Shown: positions 16,405 to 25,970, counted from the first letter of the stretch. The stretch is 41,453 bases of DNA from JBMYYR01 sp049609625 (GCA_049609625.1 JBMYYR010000013.1:1-41453); one strand, 5' to 3'. A program made the numbers and translations. Notes: generated by a model not told the origin, from the sequence alone.

Positions 16405-17493
16405 ATGAACGCCCCAAACTCATCCGATTTTCAGAAACGCTACGATCGTCAAATTAGATTAGATCAAATTGGACTTAAAGGTCAACAAAAATTAGCTCAG
16501 TCTCGGGTTCTAATCATTGGAATGGGTGGCTTGGGCTGTCCTGTTGCTCAGTATCTTGCGGCCGCAGGCGTTGGCCATCTCACACTTGTAGATTTTGATT
16601 GTATTGAGCTTTCAAACCTTCAAAGACAGGTGCTTTTCAATACCTCGATGTTGGGCACAAATAAGGCGAAAGCGGCTAGGGAGGTGTTACAAAAACTGAA
16701 TCCGGAGATTGAAATTCAATCTGTCGAATCGAGCTTAGATGCGCGCTTGGCTCTCGATTTGTTTTCGGATGTTGATGTCGTTGTTGACGGAACAGATAAT
16801 TTTTCGACACGCTATTTGGTCAATGACGCTTGTCTTTTGCTAGGCAAGCCTTTGGTTTCGGCTTCTGTGGTCGGGTTTTCTGGTCAGCTGTCGGTATTTA
16901 ATTATAAAAATGGCCCTACGTATCGCTGTTTATTTCCGCAAGCTCCCGAGCCAGAATTTGCGCCTAACTGCAACGAACTTGGGGTTTTGGGGGTTTTGCC
17001 AGGTATTTTGGGAAGCCTTCAAGCCAACGAAGTGCTTAAAATTTGCTTAGATCTTGGAGGAGTTCTTTCGGGCAAATTATTGATTTTTGATGCTTTGCAG
17101 TCAAGTTTTCAGAGCTTGAATTTCGCTAAACATCCAAACTCAAATCTCGTACAAACCAAAGATGATTTGCTTCGTTTTGATTACCAGTATTTTTGTGCCA
17201 ATGAATCTGAAATAGCTGAAAATCAACAGCTTTTGTCATTAAAAGAGTGTCCGGAAAACGCCTTGCTACTCGATCTTCGGCAGCTAGAAGAACAACCTAG
17301 ACTTCCGTTGTCCGACCGCCTGATTGTTCTACCACTTTCGGAGCTTGAAGCAAAAGCTAAGCTTCTTCCGAAATCTGAACCTATGGTTTGTATTTGCCAA
17401 ACAGGCGCGCGAAGTGCTAAAGGATTTCATATCCTGAAAAAACTTGGTTTCAGCAAGCTACTGAATCTCAAAAATGGTCTTCAGAACGCGTAA
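16405..17493 (+). CDS. ThiF/MoeB/HesA-family adenylyltransferase with a rhodanese domain
   Basis: A 362-residue fusion. Residues about 10-245 are an E1-like adenylating domain: RYDRQIRL, VLIIGMGGLGCPVAQYLAAAGVG (nucleotide-binding, 35-57), SNLQRQ Arg finger, DGTDNFSTRY at 128-137 and NCNELGVLGVLPG. Residues about 265-360 are a rhodanese domain with active-site Cys in VCICQTGARS. Such proteins activate a ubiquitin-like sulfur carrier (MoaD or ThiS) and pass sulfur to it. The zinc cysteines are reduced: T172 replaces the first Cys of the usual CxxC (only C175 remains), and the second CxxC near 243-250 is absent. No moa or thi genes are adjacent. Confidence 0.86.
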   Translation: MNAPNSSDFQKRYDRQIRLDQIGLKGQQKLAQSRVLIIGMGGLGCPVAQYLAAAGVGHLTLVDFDCIELSNLQRQVLFNTSMLGTNKAKAAREVLQKLNPEIEIQSVESSLDARLALDLFSDVDVVVDGTDNFSTRYLVNDACLLLGKPLVSASVVGFSGQLSVFNYKNGPTYRCLFPQAPEPEFAPNCNELGVLGVLPGILGSLQANEVLKICLDLGGVLSGKLLIFDALQSSFQSLNFAKHPNSNLVQTKDDLLRFDYQYFCANESEIAENQQLLSLKECPENALLLDLRQLEEQPRLPLSDRLIVLPLSELEAKAKLLPKSEPMVCICQTGARSAKGFHILKKLGFSKLLNLKNGLQNA

Positions 17494-17514
17494 AGAAAAT
17501 GCACTTTTTGCCTC

Positions 17515-17548
17515 ACTGCAGGCATAGCCCGCAGTCTAGAGTTTTTTT
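17515..17548 (+). terminator. Rho-independent terminator after the ThiF-like gene
   Basis: ACTGCAGGC (17515-17523) pairs with GCCCGCAGT (17527-17535) with one mismatch and a 3-base loop. Eight T follow at 17541-17548 after a short spacer. It lies 22 bases after the stop, just before the convergent protease gene. Confidence 0.5.
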
Positions 17549-17549
17549 T

Positions 17550-19655
17550 CTAATTCAAAACCTGAAATTTGCTCATTGATAGTGTCGAGTTGTGGTACAG
17601 TTTGACAAGGTATAGTCCTGAATTTAAGTTTTTCGGTACTCGAATTTGCGTTTGATTCTCATCAGCTACAGCTGAACGTTGATAGACAGTCTGACCTAAT
17701 GTGTTGACAATATGAATGCTATAAGTCATGTTCGCTTGGCTCGAAAACTCAATAACCGAGTGTTCTGTGGTCGGATTTGGATAAACATTCAACTTTTGCG
17801 GATTTGCCTCTAACTCTTCAGTTGATAAGGCAAAATTATGCACTTCGATGTCGTCGATATAAAGATAATTTCCAAATTCGCCTTCCATTTCGAACTTGAT
17901 AAATACCTCTGGTTTGCCATTAACGCTTGCCAAATTAACGGACGCTTGCTGCCAATCGGCATCGCTACTTGGCGTAAAGGCGGTAGATTGTGTTCCCGAA
18001 ACGGTTGCGAGTTCATCAGTGTCTAAGATTTCTCTTGGAATCCACGTTTTCCCACAATTTTTACTAACATAAATTTTAAGTTTGTCTTCTGTAAAAGGAA
18101 AACGTTTTTTATAAGCATATTTAAAATGCAACTTTGTTCCGGACGTTGAGCTTGATAAATCTATTGCTGGTAGTTGAAGTATAGAGACTTCGCCTTCTTC
18201 AAAATCGGAAGTCCGAATACGATAACTTTTACTACTGTTGAAACCAGTATTTGTGGCGAGTTCCCAGGCTTGGTTGTCGTAGTATCGTAGCCATGAATGT
18301 TCTTGAGTCGGCTGATCGACTAAAAGTGGAGATTCAAAATCTTCATAAACACCTGGTTCTAAGGCATTTTCAGTATTGATGATCGTAATATAGTTTGTTT
18401 CGTTTGTTGAATACTGCGAACCATCTAATGTGTTGACAGTCAATCCGATTTCATACTCACCAGCTTGGTCATAGTTTACCGTAATACTTCCGTCAGCATT
18501 TGGGGAGGCCGAAGATGCACCAGGTGTAGACCATGTATTGGTCAGGCTGTCTGCATTATAGGAATAGGATTTGATGGTAATGGATTCGCCAGGGCAGGCT
18601 AAGGTTTTCTTGGTATAAAAATCTAGAATAGGCTCGCAAACAACTTGATTGAAACCATCATTTGTTCCCGTAGCAATCAAATTAGCTTGTTGCCACAAAT
18701 TAAATCGCGGTGCATTTCCTGTTGTATGATTGTTCATAAAATAACCAACACGTGTCGCCTGACCTTCGGTAAACATATTCGGGCAACCGGCATAACACAT
18801 AATGTTTTGAACATTGTCTAAAGATCCGCAAGTTTGAATAGTCAAGTCGCAATTAAACGATTGGCCAATGCAGTTTGGTGTGTCGTCTACGTTGTCATCA
18901 TCAAAACAATTATCAGGTTCTTCTGGCGAATTGGTTGATCCCCAGGTATGGTTCAAGCCCAAATAATGCCCAATCTCATGCGAAAGTGTGTGCGCCGCAA
19001 ACTGTCCGCCATTTGAGGTGCCTATGGTTCCAAATTGTTGATGTAGAACTACAATACCAGCGTTGTTGTCGTTAAACGGAGCAGAACCAGGAAGGTAGGA
19101 ATAGCCGCCAGCTCCACTTGCAATTTCTTCAACAACCCAAATGTTTAGATACATCGAAGGGTCCCATTTGACTAAACTTTTAACATTTTCCCCTGCGTTG
19201 TTTGTTAGTTCAGAGTAGGTTCTGGTAATGCCTTGGGTGCAATTTCCGTCGGGATCTTTTTGTGCCAACCTAAATTCAATATCCATATCACCAATTATAC
19301 TTTGAAAGGCAGTTACAACTTCTGATAAATCTGAATTGGTCATACTATAATCTTCATTAACAATATCTATGACATTATAAATTTGAGCGTCAGGAATAAA
19401 ATTTGAACTGTAATCGTGAATAACATGAACGACCACGGGTATGGTTTTGCTAACCATGCTTTGTTTGGCCATACTGTGTTGTGTGCTAAACACTTGATAA
19501 GCATTTTCTAATTCTTCAACTTGTTGTTTTTGGTCCGGATGTGCTTCCAGTTGGGCTTTCGACAAGCTGTGTGTTGTGCAAAATGGAGTTTCCTGAGCAA
19601 ACACGACCATAAAAAGAAGACTTGCAGTTGAAAATAGAATGGATTTAATAGACAT
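17550..19655 (-). CDS. Secreted M43 (pappalysin-type) zinc metalloprotease with PKD-like and T9SS sorting domains
   Basis: I place the start at the ATG complementary to 19653-19655, because the next 20 residues are a proper signal peptide (MSIKSILFSTASLLFMVVFA). A longer frame reaches 19736 but would put 27 charged residues before it. The protein is 701 residues. The metzincin motif HEIGHYLGLNH is at about 226-236 with a Met-turn NIMCYAGC downstream. A PKD-like domain follows near 350-430, then a jelly-roll-like beta domain near 440-610. The final 80 residues, from LNVYPNPTTEHS to KFQVLN, are a T9SS type A sorting domain. It is an extracellular or surface protease that may digest protein as nutrient. 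Confidence 0.9.
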   Translation of the reverse strand: MSIKSILFSTASLLFMVVFAQETPFCTTHSLSKAQLEAHPDQKQQVEELENAYQVFSTQHSMAKQSMVSKTIPVVVHVIHDYSSNFIPDAQIYNVIDIVNEDYSMTNSDLSEVVTAFQSIIGDMDIEFRLAQKDPDGNCTQGITRTYSELTNNAGENVKSLVKWDPSMYLNIWVVEEIASGAGGYSYLPGSAPFNDNNAGIVVLHQQFGTIGTSNGGQFAAHTLSHEIGHYLGLNHTWGSTNSPEEPDNCFDDDNVDDTPNCIGQSFNCDLTIQTCGSLDNVQNIMCYAGCPNMFTEGQATRVGYFMNNHTTGNAPRFNLWQQANLIATGTNDGFNQVVCEPILDFYTKKTLACPGESITIKSYSYNADSLTNTWSTPGASSASPNADGSITVNYDQAGEYEIGLTVNTLDGSQYSTNETNYITIINTENALEPGVYEDFESPLLVDQPTQEHSWLRYYDNQAWELATNTGFNSSKSYRIRTSDFEEGEVSILQLPAIDLSSSTSGTKLHFKYAYKKRFPFTEDKLKIYVSKNCGKTWIPREILDTDELATVSGTQSTAFTPSSDADWQQASVNLASVNGKPEVFIKFEMEGEFGNYLYIDDIEVHNFALSTEELEANPQKLNVYPNPTTEHSVIEFSSQANMTYSIHIVNTLGQTVYQRSAVADENQTQIRVPKNLNSGLYLVKLYHNSTLSMSKFQVLN

Positions 19656-20109
19656 ACGTTTAAGGTCTGGTTTTAATAATGATTTGGACTTAAATATCAA
19701 AAATAAAAGCGGACGTTTTACAGATGTTTCGCCCAATGCAATGTTAAGACTTTAGACTCGGATATTCAAGTCTGGTCGGTTTCAATTAACCTACATTAAC
19801 AGTCTTGTGCAAAGCCTTCTTATTCAGCACTTTTCAGTACTCTATGAAGATGTTTAGTTGAATCCTTGTTTTGGTCAGTGTGATTGCTTTGGCAGGACAG
19901 GCTTGTGGTTTCAGTAATATGACGATGTTTAAGTTCAAAAAAAAAGTTAAATTTTCAATAGAGTTAGTTTTTAAAATAATGATTATCAATATTTTAAGTC
20001 TGTAATTGTTTTTTTTAACTAAGACTCAGAAATTAACATCGAAACTTGAATTTTGAATATGAAAAATGTCTAATATTGCAAAAAAAATAAAACCACTGTT
20101 TCACGTATT
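19656..20109. other. Divergent intergenic region
   Basis: This 454-base region separates the M43 protease (minus) from marC (plus) and carries the promoters of both. It also contains a short frame with an internal stop (19844-20005) that looks like a dead small lipoprotein gene. Otherwise I see only AT-rich sequence with A and T runs. Confidence 0.4.
19844..20005 (+). pseudogene. Possible decayed short lipoprotein gene
   Basis: ATG at 19844 reads MKMFS, then TGA at 19859-19861, then in the same frame ILVLVSVIALAGQACG and about 30 more codons to TAA at 20003-20005. Ignoring the stop, it is a lipoprotein signal peptide with a plausible lipobox-like Cys. The following Lys-rich stretch is low complexity. 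It may be a chance frame. Confidence 0.25.
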
Positions 20110-20685
20110 ATGAACTTCGATTTTTCACAAACACTAACCATTTCACTAACGCTGTTTGCCGTTATTGATATTTTGGGTTCAATACCTATTATCATTGATT
20201 TGAGAAGAAAATTAGGCCATATTCAATCCGAAAAAGCAACTCTAGTTTCTGGTCTTATAATGATTTCTTTTTTATTTTTGGGAGAAGAAATTCTAAAGCT
20301 TATTCACCTCGATTTAGCTTCTTTTGCTATCGCTGGTGCGATTGTCATGTTCCTTTTGGCTCTCGAAATGATTCTAAACATCGAGATTTTTAAAGGTGAT
20401 GAAGATGACAAAGCTGGAGAAATTGTGCCGATTGCTTTTCCGCTCATCGCAGGTTCTGGAACACTCACAACTATTATTTCCTTACGTGCAGAATTTGATA
20501 TGTTAAATATTATTCTTGGCGTTTTGATTAACTTAGCTTTCGTATATTTGGTTCTGAAAACCACCAACCGCATCGAGCGTATTTTAGGTGTTGGAGGAAT
20601 TAATGTGATGCGACGCGTATTCGGAATTATCCTTTTGGCTATTGCCGTAAAGTTGTTTTTAGGTAATCTTTCCTCTGTAAGTTAA
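20110..20685 (+). CDS. MarC family integral membrane protein
   Basis: A 191-residue inner-membrane protein with about six transmembrane helices. FAVIDILGSIPIIIDL near residues 16-31, and PIAFPLIAGSGTLTTII near 107-123 are the repeated helix motifs of MarC/NAAT proteins. An acidic loop (EIFKGDEDDKAGE) separates the halves. The family was once tied to multiple antibiotic resistance in E. coli, but that link was withdrawn and the transported substrate is unknown. The porin gene follows after 9 bases, suggesting one transcript. Confidence 0.88.
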   Translation: MNFDFSQTLTISLTLFAVIDILGSIPIIIDLRRKLGHIQSEKATLVSGLIMISFLFLGEEILKLIHLDLASFAIAGAIVMFLLALEMILNIEIFKGDEDDKAGEIVPIAFPLIAGSGTLTTIISLRAEFDMLNIILGVLINLAFVYLVLKTTNRIERILGVGGINVMRRVFGIILLAIAVKLFLGNLSSVS

Positions 20686-20694
20686 GTTTATATA

Positions 20695-22452
20695 TTGAAT
20701 ATCAAGACAATACACTGCTTTTTAGTTTTATTTTCCTTGCTTCTATCGTTAGACCTGCAAGCACAACATGACAGCACAAGCTATCGTCAACGACAAGATA
20801 GTATGGACATGTCGGTGTATGAAACCGGAAATTTTGAATCCGAACAAAGCTGGAAAACACGTCGTTTATCAAACTTTGGGGGCGCCAGACAAGCCTTAAG
20901 TTTTGACCCAACTTTAGACGTTTCTCCTTTTAAGACCAGTGGCTATGATGCTTATTTGACTAGAAAAAAAACGTTTAATTATCATCCAAATTGGCGTTTT
21001 ACACAACTGCATTACACCACCATGATTGAGGATGGACAGTTTATTTCTGCCGAGCATCATCAAGCGTTCAAAAATTTTTCCTTTGGTTTGTTTTATCAAA
21101 AATTACTGTCGACAGGAGATTTTTCTGAAAATCTGAAAAACCACAGCAATACCAATTTTGAATTTAACTATACGCCAGAAAATAGCAACTATTCTTCAAC
21201 TCTAAGTTTGCTTTATCGACTTTCTAAAGTTCAAGAAAACGGTGGCTTTGCCGATGATGATTTATATACCAACCAGACACTCAACTCAAATGCCGTTTTG
21301 CCAACTAGGCTTAGCCATGCGACCAATACAATCAAAAATTTTGAACTTTCTTTAGCGCATTTCTGGAAGCTAAACCTAAAGGATTTACCATTAGAATTGA
21401 AGCTAACATCAGGCTATTCGAGCCAAAAAGAACAGTATAGAGATGAAAACCCCTTATCGACGTCGAATTTCAGTGCAGATCCTTACTATCCAGTTATTTA
21501 CAACGATTCTACAGTAACGAACGACAGTGTTTATTTTAGAACGTTTAGTCAAGATTTTGAATTAGAATTGACATCTAAATCGGAAGAACACAGTCTACTT
21601 GCCTTTTTAAATTTAGACTGGACCAGCTATCAATTAGGATTCGGAAAAAAACAAAACGATAGTCAAACTTTTGGATTGAAATGGACCTATAAATCTATTA
21701 TTGATGCTAAAGCTCAAATCCAAAAAACACAAGATTTAGACCCAGCACTTTCTACTTTTTTGAGTTTAAATCCACTCAAAAAGTTAAACCTAAGTTGGAT
21801 CAGAAAAAAACAAGCTCCAAGCTTATTTCAACAAGAGTATTCATCAAACCATTTTAGATGGGAAAATAACTTTAATTGGATTACATCAAATTCATTTTCA
21901 GCAACTTATAGACCAAAAAAACATATAGATCTAAAAGGATTTTATCATCATGCTACCGAAGTCGTCTATTTTGATGAACAAGCTTCTGTCAGTAACGTAA
22001 ATGGACTTTTAAAACTATACGGATTAGAAAGCACAGCATATTACAAACTAAAACGATGGGAATCAAAACTGAATGTTTTGGTTCAAGAAACTGAATCGGA
22101 TGTGTTTAATTACCCGAAATTTGTCGCACAATTTCAGCTGGCTTACAACAGTGGTTTATTTGGCGAAGCTCGATTTCAACCTGGTATCAATGTCCGCTAT
22201 TTTTCTTCTTACCATGCGCCAAATTACATGACGTCAAGTTCAAGCTTTTATCTACAAAACACATCTAATCAAGGTGGAAAACCGATTATTGACCTCTTTG
22301 CCAACCTCAAAGTAAAAGGCTTTGTGTTGTATGGAATTTATGAAAATGTATTCTTTAAATCGAGTATAAAAGAAAATTTTCATGCTCCACATTATTCGGG
22401 TATAAATTCTATGTTTCGTTTTGGTATCCGATGGAATTTTTATGATAATTAA
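20695..22452 (+). CDS. Putative outer-membrane porin of the Bacteroidetes type
   Basis: The 585-residue protein starts with TTG at 20695. This start is required because it gives the signal peptide (IHCFLVLFSLLLSLDLQA), and the first in-frame ATG lies well inside the mature part. The mature protein is rich in alternating aromatic and polar strands (LSLLYRLSKVQ, LELTSKSEEHSLLAFLNLDW), consistent with a beta-barrel of 16 or more strands, and it ends FRFGIRWNFYDN as an outer-membrane barrel does. It resembles the putative porin family often found beside DNA-repair genes in flavobacteria. Substrate unknown. Confidence 0.83.
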   Translation: MNIKTIHCFLVLFSLLLSLDLQAQHDSTSYRQRQDSMDMSVYETGNFESEQSWKTRRLSNFGGARQALSFDPTLDVSPFKTSGYDAYLTRKKTFNYHPNWRFTQLHYTTMIEDGQFISAEHHQAFKNFSFGLFYQKLLSTGDFSENLKNHSNTNFEFNYTPENSNYSSTLSLLYRLSKVQENGGFADDDLYTNQTLNSNAVLPTRLSHATNTIKNFELSLAHFWKLNLKDLPLELKLTSGYSSQKEQYRDENPLSTSNFSADPYYPVIYNDSTVTNDSVYFRTFSQDFELELTSKSEEHSLLAFLNLDWTSYQLGFGKKQNDSQTFGLKWTYKSIIDAKAQIQKTQDLDPALSTFLSLNPLKKLNLSWIRKKQAPSLFQQEYSSNHFRWENNFNWITSNSFSATYRPKKHIDLKGFYHHATEVVYFDEQASVSNVNGLLKLYGLESTAYYKLKRWESKLNVLVQETESDVFNYPKFVAQFQLAYNSGLFGEARFQPGINVRYFSSYHAPNYMTSSSSFYLQNTSNQGGKPIIDLFANLKVKGFVLYGIYENVFFKSSIKENFHAPHYSGINSMFRFGIRWNFYDN

Positions 22453-22492
22453 ACCTTGATTTTTTTTAAATTGATGTATTAAACTTTTTGCC

Positions 22493-23734
22493 ATGCGCCT
22501 GACTCAACTTTTAGAATCATTAGTTAACACTTTTGGACTTTCAATAGCTCAAGCTTTAGTTGTTGATGTATTCGCCGTTATTATTTTTGCGATACTCGTC
22601 GACCTTATCATTCAACGCATCATTCGAGGTTTTGTTACCAATTTGGTTAAGCGAACCAAAGTAGAATGGGATGACATTTTACTCGAAAAACGTGTTTTTG
22701 CGCGTTTGGCACACATTTTTCCGGCACTTATTTTACAATATTATATTGCAATCTTGTTTCCTGATAATCAGAATGTTACAAAAGTAATTGTTCGCTTTCT
22801 GGACGCTTGGGTTATTTTAGTTTTTATGAACGTTCTGATTGCCGTAATCAACGTGTTTGACCATTACGTAAAAGACCTCAATAGCCTAAAAAACAAACCA
22901 ACGAGCTCCTATTTCCAGCTATTCAAAATCATCATTTACTTTTTTGGAGGTATTCTGATTATTGCACGTATTTTCGATAAAGATCCTGTTTCTATTCTTG
23001 CCACTTTTGGAGCACTTACAGCAGTTATGATGTTGGTGTTTAAAGACACCATTTTAGGTTTTGTAGCCTCAGTTCAAATCGCTGCAAATGATATGATTAG
23101 AACTGGAGATTGGATTTCTTTTCCGAAATACGGAGCGGATGGAACCGTTTTAGACATTACTCTAAACACCGTAAAAATTCAAAATTGGGACAAAACCATC
23201 ACCACCGTTCCGACTTATGCTTTGGTTTCAGATTCATTCAAAAACTGGCGAGGCATGAGCGAAAGCGAAGCCCGACGAATTAAACGTTCCATTATTTTTT
23301 CGGCAAGTTCGGTGAGCTATTGTTCAGATGTACTTTTGGATGAATTGGAACAAGTTGATATTTTATCTGGATTTTTGAAAGAACGTCGAGCCGAAATTTC
23401 TACGTTTAACGAGCAAAACAAAGTAAATACGGATTTATTAATAAACGGAAGACGCTTGACCAACCTCGGGCTTTTCCGCTATTATGCTCAAAATTACATT
23501 ACAAATCACGAAGGCATTCACCCCGATTTTACTCAAATGGTCTTTCAGCTTGCGCAAAATGATCAAGGTATTCCTATCCAGATTTATTGTTTTACCAACA
23601 CGATTGAGTGGAAAGCTTATGAAGATATTCAATCCGATATTTTTGATCATTTATTTGCAAGCGCACCTCTTTTTGGCTTAGAAATTTTCCAACAACCGAG
23701 TTCTAGCGATTTCCAGAAATTGACAACAAACTAA
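22493..23734 (+). CDS. Mechanosensitive ion channel family protein (MscS superfamily)
   Basis: A 413-residue protein with about four to five membrane helices in residues 15-190, then the MscS beta domain. GALTAVMMLVFKDTILGFVASVQIAANDMIRTGDWI spans the pore helix and the start of the beta domain (about 175-210), and ITTVPTYALVSDSFKNWRGMSESEARRIKRSI matches the YbdG/YnaI branch. It would open on membrane tension during osmotic downshock. Its stop overlaps the xseA ATG by one base. Confidence 0.9.
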   Translation: MRLTQLLESLVNTFGLSIAQALVVDVFAVIIFAILVDLIIQRIIRGFVTNLVKRTKVEWDDILLEKRVFARLAHIFPALILQYYIAILFPDNQNVTKVIVRFLDAWVILVFMNVLIAVINVFDHYVKDLNSLKNKPTSSYFQLFKIIIYFFGGILIIARIFDKDPVSILATFGALTAVMMLVFKDTILGFVASVQIAANDMIRTGDWISFPKYGADGTVLDITLNTVKIQNWDKTITTVPTYALVSDSFKNWRGMSESEARRIKRSIIFSASSVSYCSDVLLDELEQVDILSGFLKERRAEISTFNEQNKVNTDLLINGRRLTNLGLFRYYAQNYITNHEGIHPDFTQMVFQLAQNDQGIPIQIYCFTNTIEWKAYEDIQSDIFDHLFASAPLFGLEIFQQPSSSDFQKLTTN

Positions 23735-25131
23735 TGCAAAAACAAGCTTCTTTGGTTCGTCAATTTACCTTAACCGAACTTTGCGAAAGCATAGAGTCGG
23801 TCATTTCTGGGGCTTATAAAAAATCGTATTGGGTTAAAGCAGAGATAGTTAAACTCAATTATTATCCAAAATCTGGACATTGCTATCCCGATTTGGTTGA
23901 CAAAAAAGAAGGTCGAGTGCAATCTCAACTTCGTGCCATGCTTTGGGGAAGAGATTATCAACGGATTCAAAAAAAGTTCAAAAAAGACTGCGGATCCGAT
24001 CTAAAATCAGGCATGAACGTACTGCTTTTGGCGAAGGTCAATTTTCATCCTGTTCACGGCATTTCACTTCATATTCAAGACATTGATACCAATTATACGA
24101 TTGGAGAAATGGCCCTGAATCGGAAAATGACACTCAAGCGTTTAGAAAACGAAGGCTTGACTAAGCTCAATAAAATGTTGACTTTAAGTCCGATTCCGAA
24201 ACGCATTGCGGTGCTTTCTGTGGAAACCAGTAAAGGCTTTCAAGATTTTAAGAAGGTGATCGACAAATCAGCTTATTCAATTGAAATTGAGTTATTTACA
24301 GTTCTTCTTCAGGGCGATAAAGCCGTGAAATCTATCGGAGATCAGCTCAAGGTTGTGGCTCAGTTTACCGATCATTTTGATGCCGTTGCTATTATTCGTG
24401 GCGGCGGCGGCGACATTGGTTTAGATTGTTATGATGCTTATGCTTTGGCAAAACAAGTGGCTTTGATGCCTTTGCCTGTTTTTTGTGGTATTGGTCATGC
24501 CGCCAACCTTTCGGTAACGGAACTCATGGCGTTTCGTCATTTTATTACACCAACCGAATTAGGTTATTTTATTGTGCATTTATTTGATAATCAACTTTCT
24601 AAACTCAAAGACATTGAGCTGAATATTGCAGAAGCCAGCAAAAACCTAATCTCTGATTCGAATCGAACACTGAGCGACTCTGTTCGATTGGTTCAAAATT
24701 TGTCGAAAGCCATTATTCTTAAAGAACATCAAGATTTAGTTTGGATGAAGAAAACATTTAAATCTGAATCTAAACAATTGATTTACAATCAAATAAAAGA
24801 AGTTTCATTTTTGAAAACAAATCTATCTTCCGAAAGTAAATCTCTTTTTGAATCTGAACACAACAACTTAACTTTAGCTCAAACGACGCTTAAAACGAGT
24901 GTGAAAGAAAAGCTAAACAAACAAAAAAACTATCTTCAACATCAAAACGAATTGGTTAGGCTTTTTGACCCCAAACAGCTACTCGAACGTGGTTATGCTT
25001 GGGCTAGAAAAGAAGGAAAATTGTTGAAGTCTGTGGACCAACTAAAGCCCGAAGATGAACTTGTGGTAAGTTTGTCTGATGGCGAAATTAAAACTAAAAT
25101 TATCGAAATTTATGGCAAAAAAGAAGCTTAA
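23734..25131 (+). CDS. xseA: Exodeoxyribonuclease VII large subunit
   Basis: At 465 residues it matches the family. Residues 10-115 form the OB-fold for DNA binding (YWVKAEIVKLNYYPKSGHCYPDLVDK). The catalytic domain follows, with IAVLSVETSKGFQDF near 152 and AIIRGGGGDIGLDCYDAYALA near 222-242, then a GIGHA motif. Residues 285-410 are a long coiled coil that binds the small subunits. ExoVII degrades single-stranded DNA from both ends and acts in repair of crosslinked or toxic ends. The small-subunit gene overlaps by 20 bases. Confidence 0.94.
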   Translation: MQKQASLVRQFTLTELCESIESVISGAYKKSYWVKAEIVKLNYYPKSGHCYPDLVDKKEGRVQSQLRAMLWGRDYQRIQKKFKKDCGSDLKSGMNVLLLAKVNFHPVHGISLHIQDIDTNYTIGEMALNRKMTLKRLENEGLTKLNKMLTLSPIPKRIAVLSVETSKGFQDFKKVIDKSAYSIEIELFTVLLQGDKAVKSIGDQLKVVAQFTDHFDAVAIIRGGGGDIGLDCYDAYALAKQVALMPLPVFCGIGHAANLSVTELMAFRHFITPTELGYFIVHLFDNQLSKLKDIELNIAEASKNLISDSNRTLSDSVRLVQNLSKAIILKEHQDLVWMKKTFKSESKQLIYNQIKEVSFLKTNLSSESKSLFESEHNNLTLAQTTLKTSVKEKLNKQKNYLQHQNELVRLFDPKQLLERGYAWARKEGKLLKSVDQLKPEDELVVSLSDGEIKTKIIEIYGKKEA

Positions 25132-25309
25132 TTACAGCCAAAGCATCACCGAATTGGAAGATATTCTTGAAGCTTTACAAAATCAGGAAGTCTCTGTAGA
25201 TCAACTCTCTGAGAAAGTCAAACGCGCTTCTGAATTGATTGACGCATGTTCTTCGATGTTGAAAAAAACGGAAGATGAAGTGTCCAAACTTCTAAAAGAC
25301 GAGGACTAA
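25112..25309 (+). CDS. xseB: Exodeoxyribonuclease VII small subunit
   Basis: A 65-residue all-helical protein. I chose the ATG at 25112 because MAKKKLNYSQSITELEDIL is the normal family start; an upstream ATG at 25079 would add 11 residues deep inside xseA. It has two helices with the pattern ELEDILEALQNQE and LSEKVKRASELI, which pack on the XseA coiled coil. Several copies bind each XseA. Its stop overlaps the next gene's ATG (TAATG). Confidence 0.92.
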   Translation: MAKKKLNYSQSITELEDILEALQNQEVSVDQLSEKVKRASELIDACSSMLKKTEDEVSKLLKDED

Positions 25310-25956
25310 TGAAATTTCAAATTGGCGATCGAGTTCGGGTTTTAGATGCAGACCAAAAAGGTAAAATTCTAAAACAAATTGACCATCAAAGCTACCTTGT
25401 AGAAATTGATGAGTTTGATTACCCCATTTTGGCTAAAAACTTAGTTCCCGATTCTAATTTTTTGATCAAACAACAAACCAAAATTGTTGAAGCCAAAGTT
25501 GAAATCAAAAAAGAAATTCAGCCTATCAAAGAAGTTGAAATTCCGGTGAAATCGATACAATTTGACCAAAAACCGACGCCAGAAATCGACTCAAAAACCT
25601 ATCCTTGGAACATCCATAAAACCAAACAAAAACGATGGATTGAAGTCGATTTACATTTCTATGAATTGCGCTCAAGTCAGCGATATTTGTCGCCTCATCA
25701 AATCCTAAACATTCAATTATCAACCTTCGATAACTGTATTCAATTTGCTGTTAATCAAAGAATTACTGATATAACCGTTATCCACGGACTCGGAAAAGGA
25801 AAGCTCAAAAGATCTATTGAAAACAAACTCGAATCCGATTTTGAGTTTATCAGCATGGAAAACGCCGCTTTGTCAGAATATGGCTATGGTGCAAGTCAGT
25901 TAGTGTTGCACTTTTCTTCTTCGGCGTTTAAACAGTTTTTGGCTTATCGAGACTGA
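25309..25956 (+). CDS. Smr/MutS2 C-terminal domain protein
   Basis: The 215-residue protein has an N-terminal beta domain (about 1-50, GDRVRVLDADQKGKIL) like the KOW-type or DUF2027 module, a Lys/Glu/Pro-rich linker (about 60-105) and a C-terminal Smr domain (about 110-212) with VDLHFYEL and VIHGLGKGKLK. Smr domains nick DNA or cleave RNA, and in bacteria are linked to ribosome rescue or recombination control. The end of the protein lacks MutS2 ATPase sequences, so it is a stand-alone Smr protein. It ends the marC-to-Smr run and converges with recG. Confidence 0.83.
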   Translation: MKFQIGDRVRVLDADQKGKILKQIDHQSYLVEIDEFDYPILAKNLVPDSNFLIKQQTKIVEAKVEIKKEIQPIKEVEIPVKSIQFDQKPTPEIDSKTYPWNIHKTKQKRWIEVDLHFYELRSSQRYLSPHQILNIQLSTFDNCIQFAVNQRITDITVIHGLGKGKLKRSIENKLESDFEFISMENAALSEYGYGASQLVLHFSSSAFKQFLAYRD

Positions 25957-25970
25957 TTTTCAGGCTATTA

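Noticed and set aside
19656..19736. N-terminal extension of the M43 protease
   Set aside because: It puts 27 mostly charged residues before a canonical signal peptide. The internal Met at 19655 gives a normal export signal.
19859..19861. TGA as a selenocysteine codon
   Set aside because: There is no selenoprotein-like context and the surrounding frame is probably debris.
25079..25111. Upstream start for xseB
   Set aside because: The extra 11 residues lie inside xseA coding sequence and are not part of the family. The ATG at 25112 gives the usual length.
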